Shown in pieces: positions 32,907 to 40,983 of a DNA stretch of 64,000 bases. Location of the stretch: NCBI GenBank assembly GCA_002399405.1, contig DHDP01000001.1, positions 189,850 through 253,849 of the forward strand, given 5' to 3'. Each line of letters opens with the position of its first letter. Position 1 is the stretch's first letter. The notes below the pieces were generated by a model that saw only the letters and a program-made list of their open reading frames with translations, searched no databases and was not told where the DNA came from. Both the position numbers and the translations under genes were made by a program. This DNA is from Treponema sp. UBA4873. GTDB lineage: Bacteria > Spirochaetota > Spirochaetia > Treponematales > Treponemataceae.

Positions 32907-34222
32907 TAAGTATGATACGCGTTATAGTGTTCATTAGTGTACTTGTTCTGCTCATTGCATGCATCGGATTCTTTTCGTCGTCGGAAACCGCATATCTTTC
33001 CCTGACGAAACTTAAAATGCGTCAGCTTGCGCAGAACAAACTTCCGCACGCAAAGACTGCGCTTCGTCTTAAAGACGACATGGACAGGCTGCTTACGCTT
33101 GTGCTTGTCGGTACGAATTTTATTAATACGCTCGCTGCGTCGCTTGCAACTGTGCTTGCCGTGGAAATAGCGGGAAGCAGCGGCGTCGGTATTGCAACGG
33201 CAGTCATTACGTTCTGCGTGACGATTTTCGGGCAGATAATTCCCAAGACGGCCGCGGTCCTGCACCCGTCGCAGACTGCGCTCCGGTTTGCTCCTGTTCT
33301 TCTGATACTCGGAAAAATATTTTCTCCGGTCGTCTGGTTTTTTGCGCAGATATCGCGGCTTGCTTCTTCCGTTGCGGAAAAAATCTGGAAAGCCGACAGC
33401 GATGTCGTGACGGAAGAAGACATCAAGATGATGATCGATGTGAGCGAGCATGAGGGAACGCTCGAGGCCGGTGAAAGCAGAATGCTGTATAAAATATTCA
33501 AATTCAGCGACCTTCACGCGCACGACATTATGAAGCACCGCTCGCTCGTAAGCGCCGTCTCCGTCGAAGCGGACTGCGGCAGTGTCGTCAGAATGTTCAT
33601 GGCATCGGGATGTTCCCGCATTCCCGTATACGAAGGGACGCCGGATACGATAATCGGCATACTCGACTATAAATCCGTTCTCTTCGGTTCGGACAAAGAT
33701 GCGGAGAGCCGCGATTTTGTCCGCCGGCGTATGACCCCGGCGTTGTTCGTGCCCGAAACTTTTACGGTATTGGAAGTGCTTACGCGGTTCAAGAAAGAAC
33801 ATACCGATTTTGCCGTTGTGCTCGACGAACAGGGCTGCACCGCGGGAATAGTAACGATGGACGACGTTATGCGGGTCGTCTTCGGGCGCATGACCGATGA
33901 GAACGCCACTTCGGACATCGAACCGGAATCGCGCATCACGCTTGCGGGAAAAAACGAATACGTCGTTCCCGGCGATATGAAAATTGAAGACGTGAATGCG
34001 GTTCTCAAGCTTAGTCTCGAGTCGGAGGAATTCAACACACTCGGCGGCTGGCTGCTCGAAAAGTTCGGCAGTCTGCCTTCCGTCGGGGAGGCGTACGTCG
34101 ACGGAAACGTCGCGTATTTCGTCGAAGACCAGGCGCGCAGACGGATACTGTCAGTACGGATAAAAAAAGGTGTCGATCGTGTGATGGTGCAGAACACCGC
34201 AGCTAAAGGTACGGCTGTTTGA
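32903..34222 (+). CDS. CNNM/CBS-domain membrane protein, paralogue of the upstream gene
   Basis: The protein has 439 residues with the same order of parts: CNNM membrane part (FFSSSETAYLSLTKL, GQIIPKTAAVLHPS), CBS pair (from about 210, DIMKHRSLVSAV) and CorC_HlyC domain at the end. GTG 32903 gives a GTGA overlap with the upstream gene; ATG 32912 is an equally possible start. Its first CBS motif differs from the classical VPR, so the two proteins may form a heteromer or answer to different ligands. Ion specificity unknown. Confidence 0.88.
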   Translation: MISMIRVIVFISVLVLLIACIGFFSSSETAYLSLTKLKMRQLAQNKLPHAKTALRLKDDMDRLLTLVLVGTNFINTLAASLATVLAVEIAGSSGVGIATAVITFCVTIFGQIIPKTAAVLHPSQTALRFAPVLLILGKIFSPVVWFFAQISRLASSVAEKIWKADSDVVTEEDIKMMIDVSEHEGTLEAGESRMLYKIFKFSDLHAHDIMKHRSLVSAVSVEADCGSVVRMFMASGCSRIPVYEGTPDTIIGILDYKSVLFGSDKDAESRDFVRRRMTPALFVPETFTVLEVLTRFKKEHTDFAVVLDEQGCTAGIVTMDDVMRVVFGRMTDENATSDIEPESRITLAGKNEYVVPGDMKIEDVNAVLKLSLESEEFNTLGGWLLEKFGSLPSVGEAYVDGNVAYFVEDQARRRILSVRIKKGVDRVMVQNTAAKGTAV

Positions 34223-34238
34223 GATTCTGGTGTATCAG

Positions 34239-35249
34239 TCAGAAACTCGGATTATAACGCACTGAGATGGATGCTTCGCCGTAATTGAAGTCGGCGCCGC
34301 TCCGTACGTCCGACACTTTAGTCCACGGGCCGGATTGTGAAGTTGAATAATAATCTTCCCCTTTTATTATGCCGGAAAAAATCCATGAAACGGTAAGCCG
34401 CAGTGAAAAATTCTTTGTAAAATTATACGCTCCTGCCGTTTCAAATTTATAGGCGGAACAAAAACCGCTCATTATGTCGATATAATAATTATTGCTGCCG
34501 TTTCCGTAATGACAGTCGATCGACTGTATGTACGCATAAGGCGATACGAAGAAAGACAGCGTTCCGGTAAACTGCCTGAACGGAGTAATGATATTCGTTA
34601 CCCCGATCCATGTCAGCATATCTTCCCGCGTGTAGTCGACTCCGCGCAGTTCTCCCGACGAAAAATAGATTGCATTATCGCTGTCGTATGAGTAGCCGAC
34701 CGACGTTCCTAGTCTTGCCGCGTCGGCATACCAGCCGTATCCGTTCCGTGCTTCCATCTTTGTGTACATGTAGTCGACGGCGGCAATCGCCTGCACGGAA
34801 ACGTATTTGTCGAGGTAGAAGGTGTACGATACGTCCGCTCCGAGTTTATACGACGACGTCAGTGTGTTTTCGCTTATCGAATAATTCGTTTTTGTATCCG
34901 CGTCGCCGTTGATCGTGATATTCTGCCAGTCGGAATCGTACATCGAGCCCGTTCTGCCGGGAATTGAACCCGCAGCATATCCCGACAGCGAAATGCCGCG
35001 CCATCCGAACGACGCTTTCCCGCCGTAATACCAGACAGGTTTCATATCCCAGTCGAGTTCGCTCAGTTTCTGATAGCTCCCGCTCGTGTCGGGTGTGTAC
35101 ACGTATTCGCCGAGTGTGCCGTATCTCACGCCGAACAGCGGCTCGGCGGAAAAGTGCCAGTCTCCGGCGGACGCGGAAACCGCGGAAAACGTAAAAGCAG
35201 CGGAAAGAATCAGTAATTTTTTGACAAGCGTCGTTTTCAGTTCGTACAT
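34239..35249 (-). CDS. Omptin-like outer-membrane protease
   Basis: The protein has 336 residues. A signal peptide ends near ASA/GD at about 28. The body alternates beta strands and loops, ends in Phe, and contains all four omptin catalytic residues in the right pattern: D105 and D107 in MYDSDW, and D245 and H247 in SIDCHY (OmpT has D83/D85 and D210/H212). The early LSELDWDMKPVWYYG block also matches the family. Such enzymes cut surface peptides or host proteins next to basic residues. The gene follows an rluA-type gene by 3 bases on the minus strand. Its gene end faces the CNNM pair. Confidence 0.8.
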   Translation of the reverse strand: MYELKTTLVKKLLILSAAFTFSAVSASAGDWHFSAEPLFGVRYGTLGEYVYTPDTSGSYQKLSELDWDMKPVWYYGGKASFGWRGISLSGYAAGSIPGRTGSMYDSDWQNITINGDADTKTNYSISENTLTSSYKLGADVSYTFYLDKYVSVQAIAAVDYMYTKMEARNGYGWYADAARLGTSVGYSYDSDNAIYFSSGELRGVDYTREDMLTWIGVTNIITPFRQFTGTLSFFVSPYAYIQSIDCHYGNGSNNYYIDIMSGFCSAYKFETAGAYNFTKNFSLRLTVSWIFSGIIKGEDYYSTSQSGPWTKVSDVRSGADFNYGEASISVRYNPSF

Positions 35250-35252
35250 TAT

Positions 35253-36023
35253 TTATTCCGTTTGCTGCGGCCCTTCGGGTGCCAGCGGATCGGCCCCGTA
35301 TATTTTTGCAAGCTGACTGCGCGTCGCGTCCATATCTTTCGGATACGGCGCCGTAAACGTCATCCGCTCGCCGGTTTTCGGGTGAGTGATTGTTAATTGA
35401 TACGCATGGAGCGCAAGCCTGTTCAGCAGCGGCTGCTCCGCAAATTCGTCTCCGTGCCAGTTTTTTTTAAGTCCGCTCAGTTTTACCGGCTTCTGATTGC
35501 CGCTGTACAGCGGGTCGCAGACGATGCACAATCCGTTTTCGGCAAGATGAACGCGTATCTGGTGAGTCCGTCCTGTTCTTGGTTTTGCCTCAATCCACGA
35601 ATACGGTCCGCAGACGCCGAGCAGTTTAAAGTCCGTAACGGTCGGTTTTCCGAACCGTTTGTTCGCCACAGTGCGGTGTCGGGCGTCTCCGTCGGGCTGC
35701 AGCGGCAGATCGACGTGGAGCGTCCGCCAGAGCGGACGTCCGTTGATGAGACAGTGATATGTTTTTTCAACTTCCCGGTTTTCAAACTGCATTGAAAGTG
35801 CGCGGTGAGATTCGGCGTTACGGGCGTATACGAGAACGCCCGAAGTGTCTTTGTCTATGCGGTGTACGGCAAAAAGTCTGCCGAATTCCTTTTCGGCCGA
35901 TAAATCAAGACGTGGTGCGTCGGCATCGTACCGGTCCGCAGCAATGAGAAGTCCGGAACGTTTATTCAGAACGACAATGTCGTCGTCGGAGAAAAGCACC
36001 GTATAGTCAGGAATAAATTTCAT
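35253..36023 (-). CDS. RluA-family pseudouridine synthase
   Basis: The protein has 256 residues from ATG 36023 (MKFIPDYTVLFSDDD); an in-frame start at 36071 would add 16 unlike residues. Motif HRIDKDTSGVLVYAR carries the catalytic Asp (D57), followed by TYHCLINGR and the end motif TGRTHQIRVHL. It isomerises uridine in rRNA or tRNA; the target is uncertain among RluA, RluC and RluD types, and no S4 domain is present. No strong ribosome site is seen. It is followed by the omptin gene on the same strand and lies back to back with tRNA-Gly. Confidence 0.9.
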   Translation of the reverse strand: MKFIPDYTVLFSDDDIVVLNKRSGLLIAADRYDADAPRLDLSAEKEFGRLFAVHRIDKDTSGVLVYARNAESHRALSMQFENREVEKTYHCLINGRPLWRTLHVDLPLQPDGDARHRTVANKRFGKPTVTDFKLLGVCGPYSWIEAKPRTGRTHQIRVHLAENGLCIVCDPLYSGNQKPVKLSGLKKNWHGDEFAEQPLLNRLALHAYQLTITHPKTGERMTFTAPYPKDMDATRSQLAKIYGADPLAPEGPQQTE

Positions 36024-36064
36024 ATTTACTATTATACCGGAAGAGGCGCGGTTTGCAAACCTGC

Positions 36065-36093
36065 TTGCCAATACAACCCTTTTCCGGTATTAT
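36065..36093 (+). promoter_or_regulatory. Promoter of tRNA-Gly and the flavin reductase gene
   Basis: TTGCCA (36065-36070), 17 bases and TATTAT (36088-36093). The predicted start near 36100 gives a 13-base leader before the tRNA. It would serve both the tRNA and the gene directly after it. Confidence 0.65.
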
Positions 36094-36112
36094 ACAGTTA
36101 AACTTGTTGTAT

Positions 36113-36183
36113 GCGGCTGTCATACATCGGTAGTATACGACCTTCCCAAGGTTGATAGAGGGGTTCGACTCCCCCCAGCCGCT
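36113..36183 (+). tRNA. tRNA-Gly (anticodon CCC)
   Basis: The 71-base cloverleaf is complete: acceptor GCGGCTG (36113-36119) pairs with CAGCCGC (36176-36182), and the anticodon arm CGACC-TTCCCAA-GGTTG shows CCC. The T arm carries GGGGTTCGACTCCCC. CCA is not encoded. An ATG begins two bases after the tRNA. Confidence 0.95.
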
Positions 36184-36184
36184 T

Positions 36185-36709
36185 ATGAATACATTTCACA
36201 CAATAAAACCCGAAGATTTCAACGAAAGTGCTTTCCGGCTCATCGGTAAAGAGTGGATGCTCATTACTGCGGAAAACAACGGCAGGCTGAATACGATGAC
36301 CGCCTCGTGGGGCGGAGTCGGCGTTCTGTGGAATAAAAACGTGGCGTTCATTTTCGTGCGGAAAAGCAGATATACGAAAGGATTCATCGACAATTCGGCG
36401 GCGTTTTCTCTGTCGATTCTTGACCATGGAAAATACGCAAAAACGCTTTCATACCTCGGAACAGTTTCCGGCCGCGATGAAGACAAAATACTGAAATCAG
36501 GGCTTACCGTAGCTCACGCAGGCAGCACCCCGTATTTTGACGAGGCCTCTGCCGTACTTGTCTGCAAAAAATTATACCGGCAGCCGATTGAAGCGAAGAA
36601 CTTCATTGCACCTGATATCGACGCGGCCTGCTACGCGGACAAGGATTACCACGACATGTATGTCGGTGAAATAACGCAGCTGCTCGTGCGGGACGAAGCC
36701 GCACTTTAA
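36185..36709 (+). CDS. Flavin reductase-like FMN-binding protein
   Basis: The protein has 174 residues. It fits the FMN-binding split-barrel family: WMLITAENNGRLNTMTASWGGVGVLWNKN near the start, then FVRKSRYTKGFIDN and SILDHGKYAKTLSYLGTVSGRDEDK. Relatives bind FMN and reduce flavin or an unknown partner. The ATG is two bases behind the mature tRNA-Gly end and no ribosome site fits, so tRNA processing would leave a nearly leaderless message. An upstream in-frame ATG at 36152 lies inside the tRNA and is rejected. The role in the cell is unknown. Confidence 0.85.
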   Translation: MNTFHTIKPEDFNESAFRLIGKEWMLITAENNGRLNTMTASWGGVGVLWNKNVAFIFVRKSRYTKGFIDNSAAFSLSILDHGKYAKTLSYLGTVSGRDEDKILKSGLTVAHAGSTPYFDEASAVLVCKKLYRQPIEAKNFIAPDIDAACYADKDYHDMYVGEITQLLVRDEAAL

Positions 36710-36719
36710 CCTGTTCCGC

Positions 36720-38852
36720 TCAGACAACTTTGAACTGATCTATTTCGCTGCCTATCTGCCTGATTGATTCGTGCATTTTTCCGGAGATTTCCGAAAGTCC
36801 CGTACCCGATTCCCGTATCTTTCCGGCACCGGCAGACATCTCGCTCATACTGCTTTTTATGACGTTCGTCGCATCCTGAAGCTGTCTGACTTCTTCAAGA
36901 ATCGCCGTGTTGCCGGCGGACATTTCCGCGGATGCCGCTTTTACTTCGGCTGTGCTGTCGCTCATCACGTGCAGTGAAGTGGTGATCTGCTTTGAACCTT
37001 CCTGCTGTTCTTCCATCGCGGACTTAATCTGACGTACAAGCTCGTCCGTTTCCCTGATTTTGTCGGACACGGACTGAAATGCCGTGCTGCTCACCGATGA
37101 AGCCGATACGACCGCGCCGATGGAATCCTTTATCTTTTTCAGCTGGTCGCCGATTGTTTTGGATTGCGCGGTCGACGTTTCCGAAAGCTTCCGTATTTCA
37201 TCCGCAACGACGCTGAAGCCTTTACCTGCCTCGCCTGCGTGAGCGGCCTCGATAGCCGCGTTCATCGCCAGCAGATTTGTCTGACTTGCAATGCCGGCTA
37301 TCGCCGTGTTCGCATCCTGCAGCGTTTCCGACTGACTTTCAATCTGTTCAATGAGCCCGTTAACGTCCTGCTGCCTGTTCGAACCGTTCTGTGCATCCCG
37401 CGCAAGTTCATTGAACGAACTCGTCATCTTGTCTACGGACTGATTAACCGATTTGATGTTGCCTATCATCTGTTCAACGGCGGCGGATGCCTGCGTTACA
37501 CTTGCGGACTGATTTTCAATCATCTTTTCAAGGGAAGAGATATTCGATGCAATCTCGTTGACTGCTCCCGCCGTTTCCTCGACACTTGCGGACTGTGACG
37601 TAATCTGGCTTCCGACGTTGTCTATATTGACGAGTATCTGCGTGATGGACGCTTCGGTATCCTGTGTATTTATCTGAAGATCGCCGTTTACAGACGTAAG
37701 TGAATTCTTCGAATTCGTTACGGCACTGATGATTGTCTGCAGTTTTTCAATAAAACTGTTGAACCCGATGACGATGGCGCCTATTTCGTCTTTTGTAAGA
37801 ACTCTTATACGCTGCGTCAAATCAGCGCTGCCGGAGGCGATACTTTGAATCGCATTCTCAACGACACGCAGCGGTTTGAGCATCTTATACAATACCAGGG
37901 TGGTCAAAAGAATGAGCCCAATAAATATAATAAACACCAGAACGGCAAGAAATACCGCCAGGGAATTGGCGGCATCGTATACCTGCGTATCGTCGATCGA
38001 CACAGCCAGCGACCATTCCGTTCCGGTAACCGGAGTGTATGCTATGAATGCACGTCCGCTTTTTCCGCTCTTTTCCCATCCGCTTCCGGACTTTCCGGTC
38101 ATCATTGACTGTGCCATTTTCCGCATACCGACGGATGCACCTGATACCGCGTCTGCCGTCAGGTTTACTTTCATGGGAAAGTTACTGTCGGGGTGTGCAA
38201 TGACAAGACCTGTACCGTCCACGATGAACGCGTAACCTGTTTCACCTATTCTGATATTTGCAATGAAAGTCTGTAAATCCGTAAGTTTTACCGCTATTAC
38301 AAAAAAACCTTTCAACTGCTTATTTCCGCCGTAGATGGCACGGCAGACGTGAAAAACGGCATTTCCGTCCACCTTATCGAGAACGGGATTGCTGGTATAT
38401 GTTTCTTTTTTGTTCACCAGCATCTGTTTTGTGTATTCGCGGTCGCTGAAATCAGCAGTTGTGCCGTCGGTTCTGTATCCTTTTCCGTTAAGATCGACGA
38501 ACGCCATGAAATCCGCGTTGCTGTTCAGCGGAACAGCGCCGGACCGCAGCCATGCATATATTTCTTCCGTAGAACCGTCCTTAAGGATGTCGTTTGCGGT
38601 ATAGACCCGCAGTTCGTTTTCATATACAGCAAGCCACTGTGATACCGCGTCCGCTCTTGCCTCCGTAAGCGCAGTACAGTCGTCTTTATAGCTTTGTGCG
38701 ACCCTTTTTTGTACCATGCGGGTGGTTATCACCGACATAGTCAAAAGCAATATAAAAATAACACTTCCGAGTATAATATCGAATTTAAAAATCAGACTCC
38801 CGGCACGTCTTTTTTTGTTTTCTGCAGGACTTTTTGCAATTACTGTACTCAT
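36720..38852 (-). CDS. Methyl-accepting chemotaxis protein with Cache sensor
   Basis: The protein has 710 residues. A transmembrane helix (about 27-47), a periplasmic double-Cache sensor domain (about 50-290), a second helix (about 295-320) and a HAMP domain (about 321-375) lead to a long cytoplasmic coiled coil. The conserved tip reads IASQTNLLAMNAAIEAAHAGEAGKG in part, which contacts CheA/CheW. No C-terminal NWETF-type tether is present. dCache domains often bind amino acids or small organic acids; the ligand here is unknown. AAGGAG precedes ATG 38852. Monocistronic. Confidence 0.93.
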   Translation of the reverse strand: MSTVIAKSPAENKKRRAGSLIFKFDIILGSVIFILLLTMSVITTRMVQKRVAQSYKDDCTALTEARADAVSQWLAVYENELRVYTANDILKDGSTEEIYAWLRSGAVPLNSNADFMAFVDLNGKGYRTDGTTADFSDREYTKQMLVNKKETYTSNPVLDKVDGNAVFHVCRAIYGGNKQLKGFFVIAVKLTDLQTFIANIRIGETGYAFIVDGTGLVIAHPDSNFPMKVNLTADAVSGASVGMRKMAQSMMTGKSGSGWEKSGKSGRAFIAYTPVTGTEWSLAVSIDDTQVYDAANSLAVFLAVLVFIIFIGLILLTTLVLYKMLKPLRVVENAIQSIASGSADLTQRIRVLTKDEIGAIVIGFNSFIEKLQTIISAVTNSKNSLTSVNGDLQINTQDTEASITQILVNIDNVGSQITSQSASVEETAGAVNEIASNISSLEKMIENQSASVTQASAAVEQMIGNIKSVNQSVDKMTSSFNELARDAQNGSNRQQDVNGLIEQIESQSETLQDANTAIAGIASQTNLLAMNAAIEAAHAGEAGKGFSVVADEIRKLSETSTAQSKTIGDQLKKIKDSIGAVVSASSVSSTAFQSVSDKIRETDELVRQIKSAMEEQQEGSKQITTSLHVMSDSTAEVKAASAEMSAGNTAILEEVRQLQDATNVIKSSMSEMSAGAGKIRESGTGLSEISGKMHESIRQIGSEIDQFKVV

Positions 38853-38976
38853 TATAAATTTCTCCTTATAACAATTTTGGAGAGAATAGCATAAAAAGAG
38901 ATTATAAGCAACGATGATATCAGCTGCGGTTCGTATAATTATTGGTTATAAATCATTGTGCTGCAAGGGCGCGGCA

Positions 38977-39393
38977 TCATTCTGCCGTTTCGGCTTTTCC
39001 TTTGTACCGGGAGAATCCGCCGAAATTAAGCATGCGTGTTACATCGAATCCGTCCTTCACAAGGTTTTTCTTTGCAAATTCAACCCTGATTCCGGTCTCG
39101 CAGTAGAGCACCATATCCTTTGTTTTCAGGTCCTCGTACGCACCTTTTGTAAGCCCGTTCGGAATATTCATGGCACCGGGAATGTGCCCTTTCCGATACG
39201 TGTCTTCAGGCCGGACATCAATTATAACGATGCCGGTTTCTTCTCCGCTCACGATTTTTTGCGAAAGCGTTTCAAGCGTCGCCGGATCAAGGTATTGCTT
39301 TAAGCTTTCTTTTGTATTTTTATTGTTGTCGGCAAAGAGCATTCCCGCTGCAGCAATCGACAGAATCAAAACAGAACAGAATAGTTTTTTCAT
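38977..39393 (-). CDS. Exported rhodanese-like protein
   Basis: The protein has 138 residues. A signal peptide (about 1-21, cleavage near LFA/DN) precedes a single rhodanese domain (about 40-138). The active loop LYCETGIR carries C98, and the CDC25/rhodanese phrases VIIDVRPEDTYRKGHIPGAMNIP are clear. It probably carries sulfane sulfur in the periplasm. The upstream region with CCTCC on the opposite strand gives a GGAGG ribosome site. It lies among small redox-related genes but points away from them. Confidence 0.88.
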   Translation of the reverse strand: MKKLFCSVLILSIAAAGMLFADNNKNTKESLKQYLDPATLETLSQKIVSGEETGIVIIDVRPEDTYRKGHIPGAMNIPNGLTKGAYEDLKTKDMVLYCETGIRVEFAKKNLVKDGFDVTRMLNFGGFSRYKGKAETAE

Positions 39394-39531
39394 TTTACAC
39401 CTCCGAATGACCGTTCATTTTAAATGATACCCGTATACCGTTCATAAGTCAAATCGGGATATGGTGATTCTGGAAATTCGCGAAAAACAATGTATACTTG
39501 AAAGTAGGATGTTGATTTTTCAGGAGGATAT

Positions 39532-39747
39532 GTGAATAAATCAAAAATTTTGAAGATACTGAATCCCGTAATTGCCGTAGATTTTTTTTGTCTTATCTGT
39601 ACTGCATTGTTGAATGACGTTATTCCCTATGAAATTTACGGCATACTGCATCCTGTTCTCGGCTATATTTTGACGGCAGGGATTGTCTGCCATGTAATTC
39701 TGAATTGGAGCTGGATAAAGAATAATTATTTAAGTAAGAAGTCCTGA
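39532..39747 (+). CDS. Small membrane protein, DUF4405-like
   Basis: The protein has 71 residues from GTG 39532, with AGGAGG four bases before it. It has two transmembrane helices (about 12-30 and 42-60). HPVLGYILTAGIVCHVILNWSWIKNNY resembles the His-containing helix of DUF4405 proteins, which relate to haem-binding membrane subunits. The two His residues could hold haem, but this small form may be a fragment of the larger domain. It is followed by the thioredoxin-like gene. Function unknown. Confidence 0.65.
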   Translation: MNKSKILKILNPVIAVDFFCLICTALLNDVIPYEIYGILHPVLGYILTAGIVCHVILNWSWIKNNYLSKKS

Positions 39748-39810
39748 TTTACTGTTTCTCTGCGATTGCAGCGTAGTTGTTTTGTGTAACAGGTTTCATG
39801 GAGGGGATGT

Positions 39811-40158
39811 ATGGCACAGAAAAGGTGCTCTGTCATTAATTCCACACTCTGCTGTAGAAATGACACCGACCGGATGCCGGAACCGAATAAACAGGCAGAA
39901 CAGCTCAAAACAGTACCGGGAGTAAAAGTGCTCGGTTCAGGTTCTGCAAAAGGGCGGGCGCTCGAAGATGCCGTGAAAGAAGCGCTCTCCGAACTCGGAA
40001 TGGATACGACCGTCGTACGTATCGTCGATTTTTCACGGATAATATCGTACGGCGTTATGAGTACGCCTGCCCTTATCATCGACGGCAGGATTGTTTCATG
40101 CGGAAAAGTACTGAAAAAAGATGATGTAATCGCAATCCTTCGGAAAATACGGGGTTGA
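39811..40158 (+). CDS. Thioredoxin-like small protein that lacks the CxxC
   Basis: The protein has 115 residues. The C-terminal 80 residues match the small thioredoxin family of the TM0996/MTH895 kind (Thioredoxin_3): KVLGSGSAKGRALEDAVKEAL, YGVMSTPALIIDGRIVSCGKVL. In the family the first motif is GxGCxxC; here S45 and G48 stand in both Cys positions, so the redox centre is gone. An unusual N-terminal extension has C6, C14 and C15. GGAGGGG precedes ATG 39811, so the extension is probably translated. It may be a non-redox scaffold or use other cysteines (C97 remains). Confidence 0.75.
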   Translation: MAQKRCSVINSTLCCRNDTDRMPEPNKQAEQLKTVPGVKVLGSGSAKGRALEDAVKEALSELGMDTTVVRIVDFSRIISYGVMSTPALIIDGRIVSCGKVLKKDDVIAILRKIRG

Positions 40159-40165
40159 ATTTGCC

Positions 40166-40504
40166 TTACATATACTGATTTTTGGAAAGTTCATCCTGTA
40201 ATGATTTTTCTACAAAACCGTTGAGCGACATATTCGCCCTCTTTGCGGCGATTGCCACTTTCTGGTGAAAAGTAGGCGACAGTCGTACATTGAATCTTCC
40301 TGAATAAGGTTTTTCCGGTTCAACACCATCCTTCTTACACCATGCTATATAATCGTCGACGGATGCGCGGAATTCCTTTTCGATTTCCTGTACGGAAATT
40401 CCCTGAAATGTAATCACAGCACGGCTGTTGATTACGGAACCAGCGAAGATTTTTGCATCAGAATCATATTCGACATCTCCGATAAAACCTTTATACGTCA
40501 TCAT
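40166..40504 (-). CDS. hicB: HicB-family antitoxin
   Basis: The protein has 112 residues. It starts with a HicB-like strand set (MMTYKGFIGDVEYDSDAKIFAG, FQGISVQEIEKEFRASVDDYIAWCKK) and ends in a ribbon-helix-helix segment (GRFNVRLSPTFHQKVAIAAKRANMSLNGFVEKSL). It neutralises HicA and probably represses the operon through the palindrome upstream. Its start overlaps the end of hicA by 14 bases. A second ATG lies one codon later. Confidence 0.9.
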   Translation of the reverse strand: MMTYKGFIGDVEYDSDAKIFAGSVINSRAVITFQGISVQEIEKEFRASVDDYIAWCKKDGVEPEKPYSGRFNVRLSPTFHQKVAIAAKRANMSLNGFVEKSLQDELSKNQYM

Positions 40505-40757
40505 AATTTACCCCTGCATTATTCAAGAATTGGCGCATTGATTTGACAGCTCCCTTGTCTGTAACCTTTTCCGGATGCGGTCGGTGAAAAACAGCACGCT
40601 CATCATTCAATTTGATGCGGACACGGGAACCGCTGCCTTCGGAAATTTCAGCACCAAGCGCAAGCAACAGGCTTTCAATATCTTTCCATTCAATATTTGA
40701 CTGTACCGGATCCTTGAAGATTTCCTCGTAAGTTTTCTGTTGCTTTGTGTTCACCAT
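40491..40757 (-). CDS. hicA: HicA-family toxin
   Basis: The protein has 88 residues. The pattern ALGAEISEGSGSRVRIKLNDERAVFHRPHP, then DKGAVKSMRQFLNNAGV, matches the HicA variant that pairs with long HicB forms. HicA is a ribosome-independent mRNA interferase with a double-stranded RNA-binding fold. In this variant the usual His of the GSHH motif is replaced (GSRVR), as is common in this subgroup, while the later FHRPHP keeps His residues. It is the first gene of the operon; its promoter is covered by a palindrome. Confidence 0.88.
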   Translation of the reverse strand: MVNTKQQKTYEEIFKDPVQSNIEWKDIESLLLALGAEISEGSGSRVRIKLNDERAVFHRPHPEKVTDKGAVKSMRQFLNNAGVNYDDV

Positions 40758-40780
40758 TAAATGGTACTATTATATAGTAC
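40753..40780 (-). promoter_or_regulatory. hicAB promoter and operator
   Basis: On the minus strand TATAAT (40774-40769) lies in the palindrome GTACTAT-ATA-ATAGTAC (40780-40764). A second palindrome (40753-40765, ACCATT-A-AATGGT) covers the hicA start codon. Message would begin only a few bases before ATG 40757. HicB is the likely repressor. Confidence 0.65.
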
Positions 40781-40864
40781 TGAAGTCAAGGGGAATATTT
40801 TTTGTGATTTTCCGTACCTACAAAATACAAGGTTTGTAATTTACTGCATTATAAATAAATAATA

Positions 40865-40937
40865 TGGAGATAGCCGGGATCGAACCGGTGACCTATAGAT
40901 TGCGAACCTATCGCTCTACCAACTGAGCTATATCCCC
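40865..40937 (-). tRNA. tRNA-Ala (anticodon CGC)
   Basis: The 73-base cloverleaf reads on the minus strand from GGGGATATAGCTC to CTATCTCCA. Acceptor GGGGATA pairs with TATCTCC (one GU pair), and the anticodon arm ATAGG-TTCGCAA-TCTAT shows CGC, reading GCG alanine codons. CCA is not encoded. Confidence 0.93.
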
Positions 40938-40953
40938 GTTTAGCAACCTGCAT

Positions 40954-40983
40954 ACTATACTACAAACCTGCCGTTTGTTTCAA
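40954..40983 (-). promoter_or_regulatory. Probable promoter of tRNA-Ala
   Basis: On the minus strand TTGAAA (40983-40978), 18 bases and TATAGT (40959-40954) lie 16 bases before the tRNA. The -35 box is inside the end of the HAD gene. Confidence 0.45.
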
